Shown here: positions 45,286-52,945 of the stretch, in pieces
Layout: each line of letters begins with the position of its first letter
How positions within the stretch are numbered: position 1 is the first letter of the stretch
From: an uncultured Eubacteriales bacterium
GTDB lineage: Bacteria; Bacillota; Clostridia; Christensenellales; Aristaeellaceae
Assembly: GCA_902778055.1 (NCBI GenBank)
Contig: CACYWL010000009.1
Location: 1 to 64,000 of the forward strand
Direction of reading: 5' to 3'
Length of the DNA: 64,000 nucleotides
Notes under the pieces: generated by a model
The model's input: only the letters and a program-made list of their open reading frames with translations
Told to the model about the DNA's origin: nothing
The model's database searches: none
Translations under genes and position numbers: made by a program

Positions 45286-45318
45286 AAAAACCGGCGGACA
45301 ACTGGGGCTGTCCGCCGG
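45286..45318 (-). terminator. Minus-strand terminator of the CapA gene
   Basis: CCGGCGGACA and TGTCCGCCGG form a perfect 10-bp stem; on the minus strand TTTTTCCTTTC follows. It lies in the intergenic stretch between the CapA gene and the hypothetical gene's promoter. Confidence 0.75.
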
Positions 45319-45387
45319 ATCAAAACACAGAATAAGGGAAAGATGTTGCCTGATTATTACCAAAGGGAGACGAAATCGGAGACGGCC

Positions 45388-46521
45388 TCAGCGCCACTCC
45401 AGCGGATACTCCGGGACGGCATATTCCAGCTTGCGACCATTGTTTTTAAGCACAGAAAGCACCGAATCGATATTGGAGCCGGAGGAATAGGGCGTCGGGA
45501 TAAAATCGTTCCGGCTGGTGACGGAGGAAATCCGGATCGGAATCACCCGGAAGCCCCTGGAGGTGCAGACCCCGTCCTTCACCCGGAAGCGGATCTGGAA
45601 AACGATGGACGACATGTCCGAGGGCTTGGAATTGCCCGCGAAGCAGAAGTTGCCCAGGGAATAGCAGATGTAGACGCCGTTGTAAAGCTCGATGGGGTTG
45701 GCCCGGTGGGAATGATGGCCCACGACCAGATCGGCCCCGGCATCCACGGCCAGACGGCCCATTTTGATCTGATTGGCGGTCGGCTCGTAGCCCCGCTGGG
45801 GATTGTCCCGGGTGGGCTCCAGCCCCCAGTGGAAGGAGACGATGACCAGGGGATAGCGCTCCTTGGCGGCGGCGATTTCCGCCGGAACCCGGTCCCAGAG
45901 CTCGTCATAGCGGTCGATGCACAGATAGGAAAGCATGGCCACCTGGATGCCCTTGACCTCAAAGACGCCGATATGCTCCGAATTGGACCAGACAATGCCC
46001 GCGTCCTCCAGCACCTGCTGGGTTTCCGCGTAGGCCTCCTCCCCGTGATCCATCACATGATTGTTCTCCAGGGAAACGGCCTCGATGCCGTTCTCCGTCA
46101 GGAGGGAAACATAGGAGGGCGGGGCGCTGAAGAGAAATTCGTTGTTCTTTTTACTGGAGGGAATATAGGTGGATTCCGTCAGGGTGCCTTCAAAATTCAC
46201 CAGGGTCAGATCATCCTCCATCAGGATCTGGCGCATGTTCTGCATGGTGAAGCTGACATCTCCGCCCTGAGCGTTCAGCTCGTCCTCGAAGATGTTCTTG
46301 CGCTTCCGGGAATCCCCGCCGATGGTCAGATCCCCGGTGCAGGTGATGGTCAGGATGGAGGAGCCGTCCGTATCCAGGACCTCCTTCTTCTCCTCCTCCG
46401 GCGCTTCGATGATATCCTCGATCAGCAGATCCTCGTCATCGGGATCTGTGTATTCCGCGAGGGCCGGCAGGCCGCCCAGAAGCAGCGACAGTACCAGACC
46501 CGCCAAGATGATTCGCTTCAT
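45388..46521 (-). CDS. CapA-family metallophosphatase-like secreted protein
   Basis: 377 residues. Signal peptide (KRIILAGLVLSLLLGGLPALA|EY) and an acidic spacer lead to a calcineurin-like CapA domain: TCTGDLTIGGD, LVNFEGTLTES, SLENNHVMDHG, VSFHWGLE, DLVVGHHSHRANP and YSLGNFCFAG. CapA/PgsA proteins take part in poly-gamma-glutamate capsule export or anchoring, but many family members are free-standing with unknown role, and no capB/capC genes are visible. Start at 46521, where AAAGGAA precedes the ATG. Confidence 0.85.
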   Translation of the reverse strand: MKRIILAGLVLSLLLGGLPALAEYTDPDDEDLLIEDIIEAPEEEKKEVLDTDGSSILTITCTGDLTIGGDSRKRKNIFEDELNAQGGDVSFTMQNMRQILMEDDLTLVNFEGTLTESTYIPSSKKNNEFLFSAPPSYVSLLTENGIEAVSLENNHVMDHGEEAYAETQQVLEDAGIVWSNSEHIGVFEVKGIQVAMLSYLCIDRYDELWDRVPAEIAAAKERYPLVIVSFHWGLEPTRDNPQRGYEPTANQIKMGRLAVDAGADLVVGHHSHRANPIELYNGVYICYSLGNFCFAGNSKPSDMSSIVFQIRFRVKDGVCTSRGFRVIPIRISSVTSRNDFIPTPYSSGSNIDSVLSVLKNNGRKLEYAVPEYPLEWR

Positions 46522-46577
46522 GCATTTTCCTTTCATTTCTGTTCCGGTTCCCCTCCCGGCCGGGACGGGTCCCTCCG

Positions 46578-47768
46578 TCAGGCCTGCTCCTTCAGCTCCC
46601 GGACAAAATCCGCAATCCGGTCCAGGGCGACGGTCAGCTTGTCGACGGCGGTGGCATAGCAGCAGCGGATATTGCCCTCTCCGCTGGGCCCGAAGGCGTT
46701 TCCGGGAACCGCGGCCACGCTCTTTTCCTTCAGCAGGCGGGCGCAGAAATCCTCGCTGGAAAGCCCGGTGGACCGGACGGAGGGGAAGACATAGAAGGCG
46801 CCGTAGGGCTCAAAGCAGTGCAGCCCCATGGAGCGGAAGCTCTCCACCATCAGCCGGCGGCGCCGGTCATAGCTTTCCCGCATCATCAGCACGTCCTCAT
46901 ACCCGTTTTCGCGGCCCAGGCGCAGCGCCTCCTCGGCGGCCACCTGGCCCATGCGGGGGGCGCACATGATCCCGTACTGGTGGATTTTGTTCATCACGGA
47001 GATGATTTCCTTCGGACCGCAGGCATAACCCACCCGCCAGCCGGTCATGGCGAAGGCCTTGGAAAAGCCGTTGACCGTGATCGTCCGGGGCAGCATGCCG
47101 GGCAGGGAGGCAAAGGAGACATGCTCCCGCCCGCCGTAGATCAGCTCGCAGTAGATTTCATCCGAGACCACCATCAGATTATGCTTCTCAATGACCGGGA
47201 TCAGCGCGGCGAGATCGTCCCGCTCCATGATGCCGCCGGTGGGGTTGTTCGGATAGGGAAGAATCAGCACCCGGGTCCGCTCCGTGACGGCCGCCTCCAC
47301 ATACTCCGGTTTCAGACGGAAATCGTCCTCCTCGCGGGTGACGACGCCCACCGGGGTTCCGCCAGCGAAAATAACGCTCGGGGAATAGGAAACATAGCTG
47401 GGCTCCGGCACGAGAACCTCGTCCCCGGGGCGGATCATGGCCCGCAGCGCCACATCAATGGCTTCGCTGGCCCCGACGGTGACGAGAATCTCCGTCTCCG
47501 GATCGTATTCCACGGAAAAACGGCCGGACAGATAGCGGCTGATCTCCCTGCGCAGGGAGAGGATGCCCCGGTTCGGGGTATACTGGGTCTCCCCGTCGAT
47601 GAGGGAGTTGATCGCCGCGTTCCGGATATGATACGGCGTCCTGAAATCCGGCTCGCCGACACCCAGGGAGATCGCGTCCTTCATGGAGGAGGCCAGATCG
47701 AAGAAACGCCGGATCCCGCTGGGCGGAACGGCGGCGATGGAAGGATTCAGAAAGCGGTCATAATTCAC
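46578..47768 (-). CDS. Class I/II PLP-dependent aminotransferase
   Basis: 396 residues. Fold type I motifs: GVGEPDFRTP, the Asn/Pro stretch LPYPNNPTGG, DEIYCELIYGG, and SKAFAMTGWRVGYACG with the PLP-binding Lys; PGNAFGPSGEGNIRCCYA near the end. It transfers amino groups between amino acids and 2-oxoacids, likely aspartate or aromatic/branched-chain types. Its start overlaps the stop of the Lrp-type regulator (ATGA), so both form an operon; the regulator probably senses the amino acid concerned. Confidence 0.9.
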   Translation of the reverse strand: MNYDRFLNPSIAAVPPSGIRRFFDLASSMKDAISLGVGEPDFRTPYHIRNAAINSLIDGETQYTPNRGILSLRREISRYLSGRFSVEYDPETEILVTVGASEAIDVALRAMIRPGDEVLVPEPSYVSYSPSVIFAGGTPVGVVTREEDDFRLKPEYVEAAVTERTRVLILPYPNNPTGGIMERDDLAALIPVIEKHNLMVVSDEIYCELIYGGREHVSFASLPGMLPRTITVNGFSKAFAMTGWRVGYACGPKEIISVMNKIHQYGIMCAPRMGQVAAEEALRLGRENGYEDVLMMRESYDRRRRLMVESFRSMGLHCFEPYGAFYVFPSVRSTGLSSEDFCARLLKEKSVAAVPGNAFGPSGEGNIRCCYATAVDKLTVALDRIADFVRELKEQA

Positions 47769-48256
47769 GGGGAGATCACCAGCCTGTGATCAGAGTCCCC
47801 GCGCTCGAAGACGACCCCCTCTTCCTTGTAGCGCTTGAGGATGAAGCTGGTGGCCGTGCCGGTAACCAGTTCCAGGGTCGACAGCTTGGCGGAGACAAAG
47901 GCCGCCAGCTCCCGCAGCGTCCTCGCTTCCACGAGCACCAGCAGGTCATAGGAGCCGGACATGAGATAGACACTCCGAACCTCGTCAAAGCGGTATATTC
48001 GGGAGGCGACCGCATCAAAGCCCATATCGCGCTGGGGCGTCACCTTCACTTCAATCATGGCTTCCACACGCTCGCGGTCCGTAAGATCCCAGTTGATCAC
48101 CGGCGCATAGCGCAGGATGACGCGGCGCTTTTCGAGATCCTCAATGGTCCCGGCGACCTCCTCCAGCGTGGCTCCGGTCATGACGGCGAGCTTCTCCAGC
48201 GGAAGACGGCAATCCTCCTTCAGCAGATCCAGGAGGGCGGATTCCAGTTTGGTCAT
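47765..48256 (-). CDS. Lrp/AsnC-family transcriptional regulator
   Basis: 163 residues. An N-terminal winged helix (LLDLLKEDCRLPLEKLAVMT...VAGTIEDLEKRRVI) and a C-terminal RAM/ACT-like ligand domain (VKVTPQRDMGFDAVASRIY ... GSYDLLVLVEARTLREL). Such proteins bind amino acids and regulate metabolism genes. ATG at 48256 follows GAAGGAAG. It is translationally coupled to the aminotransferase, which it most likely regulates. Confidence 0.88.
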   Translation of the reverse strand: MTKLESALLDLLKEDCRLPLEKLAVMTGATLEEVAGTIEDLEKRRVILRYAPVINWDLTDRERVEAMIEVKVTPQRDMGFDAVASRIYRFDEVRSVYLMSGSYDLLVLVEARTLRELAAFVSAKLSTLELVTGTATSFILKRYKEEGVVFERGDSDHRLVISP

Positions 48257-48293
48257 GATCACACTTCCTTCGTGCATAAGAATACAGGGCTCA

Positions 48294-48321
48294 TTTTACA
48301 ACAGAACACAGGGGAAAGCAA
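48294..48321 (-). promoter_or_regulatory. Promoter of the Lrp-aminotransferase operon
   Basis: Minus strand: TTGCTT (48321-48316), 16-bp spacer, TAAAAT (48299-48294). It is back to back with the queH promoter. Confidence 0.45.
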
Positions 48322-48323
48322 GC

Positions 48324-48352
48324 TTGAGGGGTAGGGCAAAAAGTGGTAGAAT
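48324..48352 (+). promoter_or_regulatory. Promoter of queH
   Basis: TTGAGG (48324-48329), 17-bp spacer, TAGAAT (48347-48352), with an extended -10 TG at 48344-48345. Confidence 0.6.
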
Positions 48353-48388
48353 AAGGCGAGGGAGGAAGGGCGGACGCGCTATGGGAAC

Positions 48389-48415
48389 AAGACAGAAGAA
48401 CCGTCCCCCTGTCTT
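48389..48415 (+). repeat. REP-like palindromic repeat, copy 7
   Basis: Arms AAGACAG and CTGTCTT around GAACCGTCCCCC. The arm sequence differs from the copies near the RAYT gene, but pairing is preserved. It lies between the queH promoter and start codon, so it is transcribed in the leader. Confidence 0.85.
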
Positions 48416-48420
48416 TGGTG

Positions 48421-49050
48421 ATGAAGGGAAGACTGCTGCTGCACTGCTGCTGCGCGCCCTGCTCGTCGGCGACGCTGGAGCGGCTGCAGCAGGAATGGGA
48501 AACGGATATTTACTACTATAACCCCAATATCGAGCCCGAGGCGGAATTCGAGAAGCGGGCCGGGGAGGAGCAGCGGTTTATCCGGGCCTTCCGGCCCGAC
48601 GGCGGGGTCCGGGTGATCAAGGCGGAATACGACCATGAGGCCTTCGAGCAGATTGCCCGGGGAAGGGAAAACCTGCCGGAGCGGAGCGAAAGATGCTACC
48701 TCTGCTATGAGCTTCGCATGAGGCGGACCGCCGAATACGCGAAGACCCACGGGTACGCCGCGTTTACGACCTCGCTGAGCATCAGCCCCTACAAATCCTC
48801 CCGATGGATCAACGAGATCGGGGAGAGGCTGGAGAAGGAGACCGGCGTTCCCTTCCTGCACAGCGATTTCAAGAAGCAGAACGGGTACAGGCGGTCCATT
48901 GAGCTGTCAAAGGAATACGGGCTGTACAGGCAGGACTGGTGCGGATGCGTCTATTCCCGGCAGGAGCGGGAGCGAAAGCTCGCGGAAAGAGCCGCGGAAG
49001 CGGAACAGGAAAAGCAGAGGACGGACAGCGGAGCGGGAGAATCACTCTGA
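48421..49050 (+). CDS. queH: Epoxyqueuosine reductase QueH
   Basis: 209 residues. The conserved Cys set is seen: LLHCCCAPCSS at the start, RCYLCYELRM in the middle and DWCGCVYS near the C-terminus, which bind an Fe-S cluster and metal. QueH reduces epoxyqueuosine to queuosine in tRNA wobble positions and replaces the cobalamin-dependent QueG. The start ATG at 48421 has no clear ribosome site: the REP-like unit ends 5 nt before it. In-frame GTG and TTG codons precede it. Confidence 0.92.
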   Translation: MKGRLLLHCCCAPCSSATLERLQQEWETDIYYYNPNIEPEAEFEKRAGEEQRFIRAFRPDGGVRVIKAEYDHEAFEQIARGRENLPERSERCYLCYELRMRRTAEYAKTHGYAAFTTSLSISPYKSSRWINEIGERLEKETGVPFLHSDFKKQNGYRRSIELSKEYGLYRQDWCGCVYSRQERERKLAERAAEAEQEKQRTDSGAGESL

Positions 49051-49183
49051 GCGCCCGCGATGATACGGAAACGGAGAAACGGACGGCCGGCGGAGGGACA
49101 TTCATCCAGATCGAACGCGCCGGACGGGAAAAGGGCTGTTTGGTTCCGGCAGGGACGGAACGCCCGAAAGAAAGAGGAGGATC

Positions 49184-50140
49184 ATGATGAACTGTCGGAA
49201 TGAGTATCTGGACATTCTGCCCGAGGTCAGGGAGGCCCTGGAGGCGGGCAAGCCGGTTGTGGCGCTGGAATCCACCATCATCTCCCACGGCATGCCCTAT
49301 CCGCAGAACGTGGAGACCGCGCTGAACGTGGAAAAAATCATCCGGGAAAGCGGCGCCGTGCCCGCGACCATCGCCATCATCGGCGGACGGCTGAAGGCCG
49401 GCCTGAGCCCGGAAGAGATCGAATACTTCGGGAAGAAGGGGCGGCAGATTGCCAAGGCCAGCCGCAGGGATCTGGCGGCGCTTTGCAGCCGCGGGGAGGA
49501 CGGCGCCACCACCGTGACGACGACCATGATCATCGCCCACATGGCGGGCATTCAGTTCTTCGCTACCGGCGGCATCGGCGGCGTGCACCGGGGCGCGGAG
49601 AAGACCATGGACATTTCCGCGGACCTGGAGGAGCTGGCCCATACCCCGGTGGCCGTGATCTGCGCCGGGGCGAAGGCCATCCTGGATCTGGGACTGACGC
49701 TGGAGTATCTGGAAACCCGCGGCGTGCCGGTTATCGGATTCGGGACGGAGGAGCTGCCCGCTTTCTATTCCCGGCATTCCGGACTCCGGGTGGATTACCG
49801 GATGGATACTCCGGAGGAGATTGCCGCCGCCTTCCGCGCGCAGCGCGGGATGGGGCTGCAGGGAGGCATGCTGATTACCAACCCGATTCCGGAAGCCTAT
49901 GCCATGGACGACGGCGTCATCAACGGGGCCATCGATCAGGCTGTGGCGGAAGCGGAAGAGCAGGGGATCCGGGGGAAGGAGATCACTCCGTTCCTGCTGG
50001 CCCGGGTGGCGGAGCTGACGGGGGGCGACAGCCTGGCCTCCAACATCCAGCTGGTCTACAACAATGCCCGGCTGGCCAGCCGAATTGCGGCGGCCTATAC
50101 CGGGATGGCAAAAGAAGAAAAGACCGCGGAACAAAAATAA
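49184..50140 (+). CDS. psuG: Pseudouridine-5'-phosphate glycosidase
   Basis: 318 residues. Family motifs: VALESTIISHGMPYPQN, TIAIIGGRLKAGLS, DGATTVTTTMIIAHMAGI, FATGGIGGVHRG and GLQGGMLITNPIPEAYA. It splits pseudouridine 5'-phosphate to uracil and ribose 5-phosphate (in vivo degradation direction). The pseudouridine kinase partner psuK is not in the window. GAGGAGG precedes two consecutive ATGs (49184, 49187); 49187 has better spacing. Confidence 0.93.
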   Translation: MMNCRNEYLDILPEVREALEAGKPVVALESTIISHGMPYPQNVETALNVEKIIRESGAVPATIAIIGGRLKAGLSPEEIEYFGKKGRQIAKASRRDLAALCSRGEDGATTVTTTMIIAHMAGIQFFATGGIGGVHRGAEKTMDISADLEELAHTPVAVICAGAKAILDLGLTLEYLETRGVPVIGFGTEELPAFYSRHSGLRVDYRMDTPEEIAAAFRAQRGMGLQGGMLITNPIPEAYAMDDGVINGAIDQAVAEAEEQGIRGKEITPFLLARVAELTGGDSLASNIQLVYNNARLASRIAAAYTGMAKEEKTAEQK

Positions 50141-50339
50141 TCAGACCAAGAGCACAGAATGAATTCTGCGCGGGCCGGTGAATTCCCCCGGGAACCCGTG
50201 CAGAAACTCCTTTACAAAGGATGAAGGATATTCCGGCTTTTCATCAATTCGCGCAAAACCTGATGAGCCTTACCGCACAATCCGGCAATAATCGATCAGA
50301 ATAAAAGCAAACAATGAGCACAATTGCCCCGAAAGCACA

Positions 50340-50368
50340 TTGTAATCGGCGCCTTTTGCGTTCATAAT
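50340..50368 (+). promoter_or_regulatory. Possible promoter of the AraC regulator gene
   Basis: TTGTAA (50340-50345), 17-bp spacer, CATAAT (50363-50368). It lies in the otherwise empty intergenic stretch 50141-50421. Confidence 0.4.
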
Positions 50369-50421
50369 AAAGACAGTGGAAAGTGTGTTAACCGAAAATA
50401 CCGGAAAAGGAGGAGTCGGCA

Positions 50422-51324
50422 ATGGCGGAGACGGATGCGCAGCGCAAAGAGCGCAGATCACGGTATGAAGACGGATTCCGCGTGCTTCGCGGAACCCGGG
50501 AGTTTGTAACCTATCCGGAGGATGCCTCCATCCGGGTCTGGTATTCGGATGTGGCCTGGCGTTATGACATGCACCTGCATTCCGCGGTGGAGATTGTGGT
50601 GACGCTGGAGGGCTGTGTCGATTATCAGGTGGAGGATCAGGTTTATCATATCCGGAAGAACCAGGTTCTGATCGTTCCGCCGAACGTTTCCCATGCGCTG
50701 AGCATGGGGGAGAACAGCAAGCGGCTGCTGTTCCTGTTCGAGCCGGAGCCCATCCTGGAGATGCGGGATATCAAGAAGATTCAGCGCTCCCTGGAAAAGG
50801 TCTTTTTCCTGCAGAATGACGACGAGACCCAGCACAGGATTTTTGACATGCTGCTGAAAATTTATGATTGCTATCAGCAGCGGGAGATGATGTTCAACAC
50901 GCTGTGCTTCAGCGATCTGCTGCGGATCTACGCCCTGCTTTCCCAGCAGTATCTGGCGGGGGATTTCCCGCAACGGCAGAAGGAATCCCCGGTCATGGAC
51001 CGGGAGGTGATCAGCTCCGCCATGAACTACATCGACTCCCACTACCAGGAGGATGTTTCCCTGGAGGAGGTCGCCGCTTTTACGGGCTTCAGCCGGTTCT
51101 ATTTTTCCCGGTCCTTCAAGAAACAGACCGGGTACTCCTTCCGGGATTATCTGAGCCAGCGGAGAATCCAGGTCGCCATGGAGCTGCTGATCCACACGGA
51201 CAAGCCCATGAATCAGGTTGCGCGGGAAAGCGGCTTCAACAGCATCGCGACCTTCAACCGGACCTTCCGGGAATACAAGAACTGCACGCCCACCCAGTAC
51301 CGGGCGATTTACGGTACCTTCTGA
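50422..51324 (+). CDS. AraC-family transcriptional regulator with cupin sensor domain
   Basis: 300 residues. An N-terminal cupin (LHSAVEIVVTLEGCVDYQVEDQ..., VPPNVSHAL) for a small ligand, often a sugar, and a C-terminal double helix-turn-helix (SLEEVAAFTGFSRFYFSRSF ... NQVARESGFNSIATFNRTFR) for DNA binding. Such regulators control carbohydrate genes; the pectin genes in the window are candidate targets but are 8 kb or more away. AAGGAGG precedes the ATG. Confidence 0.9.
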   Translation: MAETDAQRKERRSRYEDGFRVLRGTREFVTYPEDASIRVWYSDVAWRYDMHLHSAVEIVVTLEGCVDYQVEDQVYHIRKNQVLIVPPNVSHALSMGENSKRLLFLFEPEPILEMRDIKKIQRSLEKVFFLQNDDETQHRIFDMLLKIYDCYQQREMMFNTLCFSDLLRIYALLSQQYLAGDFPQRQKESPVMDREVISSAMNYIDSHYQEDVSLEEVAAFTGFSRFYFSRSFKKQTGYSFRDYLSQRRIQVAMELLIHTDKPMNQVARESGFNSIATFNRTFREYKNCTPTQYRAIYGTF

Positions 51325-51357
51325 CGCGAAGGGTCGAAGGGGTGGGTAGGAGAACGC

Positions 51358-51422
51358 AGACAAAAGAACCGTCCCCCTGTCTTCGAACCGTCCCCCTGTC
51401 TTCGGGGGACGGTTGTTTTTTT
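51358..51422. terminator. REP-like copies 8 and 9 forming a rho-independent terminator
   Basis: Copy 8 is AGACA...TGTCT around GAACCGTCCCCC (51358-51382). Copy 9 begins at 51384; its core AACCGTCCCCC (51386-51396) pairs with GGGGGACGGTT (51404-51414) in an 11-bp stem followed by seven T (51416-51422). The convergent araC and gltX genes end on both sides, so a mobile repeat appears to serve as their terminator, at least for the plus strand. Confidence 0.75.
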
Positions 51423-51430
51423 GGGGGGTG

Positions 51431-52885
51431 TCAGGCGTTTTCCAGGCGGCGCAGGCCGATGTCCAGGCGGCGGAGGGTTTCCTCCCGGCCCAGCAGGGCG
51501 GCGATTTCGAAGGCGCCTCCGGGAGTATTGGCGACGCCCGCGATGGCGATGCGCAGCGGCCAGAGCACCGCGCCGTTTTTCAGCCCGGCCTCCTGAATGG
51601 CCGCCATGACCGCATCATGCAGGGAGGCTTCGCTCCAGTCTGTCAGGCCCTCCAGGACCGGCCGGACCAGCTTCAGGGAGCTGAGGGCCACCTCGGGATT
51701 GGTTTTCATCTTCTTATGGGTATACAGCTCCAGATCGTAATCCGGCAGCTCCGCCAGGAAGGCGACCATGTCCGGCAGCTGATTGAACACCTCCGTCCGG
51801 CTCTGGGTCAGCTCCGCCAGCCGGGCGTAATCGATGCCCTTTCCGGCGAGCACCCGGTCAAACCAGGGCGCGGCCGCCTCCAGATACTTTTCGGGATCCA
51901 TGCGGCGGATGTATTCCGCGTTGAACCAGGTCAGCTTCTGGACATCGAAGATGCCGGGGCTCTTGTTGAGCCGGTGGATATCAAAGGCTTCGACCAGCTC
52001 CGGCAGGGTGAAGAACTCCCGCTCGTCCCCGGGATTCCAGCCGACGAGGGCCAGATAGTTCAGCAGCGCCTCCGGCAGGTAGCCCTTGTCCACAAAGTCG
52101 GAATAGTACGCGTCTCCGTCGCGCTTGCTCAGCTTGTGCTGGGCATCGCGCATGACGGTCGTCAGATGCACGTAGGTCGGCACCTCCCATCCGAAGGCCT
52201 CATACAGGAAATTGTACCGCGGCGTGGAGGAAAGATACTCCATGCCCCGCATGACATGGGTGATGCCCATCAGGTGGTCGTCGATCACGTTGGCAAAGTT
52301 ATAGGTCGGCATGCCGTCCTGCTTGATGAGCACCATGTCGTCCATGGCCTCCGCGTTGGGGAAGGTCATGTCCCCGAAGACGGTGTCATGATAGGAGGTT
52401 TCCCCCTCCGTCGGGGCGTTCATCCGGATGGTCCACGGAATGCCGGCGGCCAGCTTCTCCTGCACCTCCTCTTTGGAAAGATGCAGGCAGTGCTTGTCAT
52501 ACTTCCAGGTGCCTCCGGCGGCCTCCACCGCCGCGCGGCGCTCGTCGATCTCCTCCTTCGAGCAGAAGCAGTAATAGGCATGGCCGCTTTCCACCAGCTG
52601 CTGCGCGTAGGGAAGATAGAGATCCTTCCGCTCGCTCTGAATATAGGGGCCGCAGGGGCCGCCCACATCCGGGCCCTCGTCCCAGGTCAGGCCGCAGCCC
52701 TTCAGGGTATCATAGATGACCTCCGTCGCCCCGGGCACAAAGCGCTCCTGATCCGTATCCTCGATCCGGAGGATGAACTGGCCGCCGCAGCGGCGGGCAT
52801 AGAGATAATTGTACAGCGCGGTGCGCAGGCCGCCCAGATGCATGAATCCGGTGGGGCTGGGGGCAAATCTTGTTCTGACTGGCAT
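51431..52885 (-). CDS. gltX: Glutamyl-tRNA synthetase
   Basis: 484 residues, class I. The HIGH-type motif is in FAPSPTGFMHLGGLRTAL; the KMSKS-type motif is HKLSKRDG. It charges tRNA-Glu (and possibly tRNA-Gln) with glutamate. The start MPVRTRF at 52885 follows AAGGAGAG on the minus strand. It lies 60 bp downstream of glnS on the same strand; the pair is probably cotranscribed. Confidence 0.95.
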   Translation of the reverse strand: MPVRTRFAPSPTGFMHLGGLRTALYNYLYARRCGGQFILRIEDTDQERFVPGATEVIYDTLKGCGLTWDEGPDVGGPCGPYIQSERKDLYLPYAQQLVESGHAYYCFCSKEEIDERRAAVEAAGGTWKYDKHCLHLSKEEVQEKLAAGIPWTIRMNAPTEGETSYHDTVFGDMTFPNAEAMDDMVLIKQDGMPTYNFANVIDDHLMGITHVMRGMEYLSSTPRYNFLYEAFGWEVPTYVHLTTVMRDAQHKLSKRDGDAYYSDFVDKGYLPEALLNYLALVGWNPGDEREFFTLPELVEAFDIHRLNKSPGIFDVQKLTWFNAEYIRRMDPEKYLEAAAPWFDRVLAGKGIDYARLAELTQSRTEVFNQLPDMVAFLAELPDYDLELYTHKKMKTNPEVALSSLKLVRPVLEGLTDWSEASLHDAVMAAIQEAGLKNGAVLWPLRIAIAGVANTPGGAFEIAALLGREETLRRLDIGLRRLENA

Positions 52886-52945
52886 GGTTCTCTCTCCTTG
52901 TAAGATCACGCGGACCGGCGCCGGAGAACCGGCGCCGGAGCGGGC

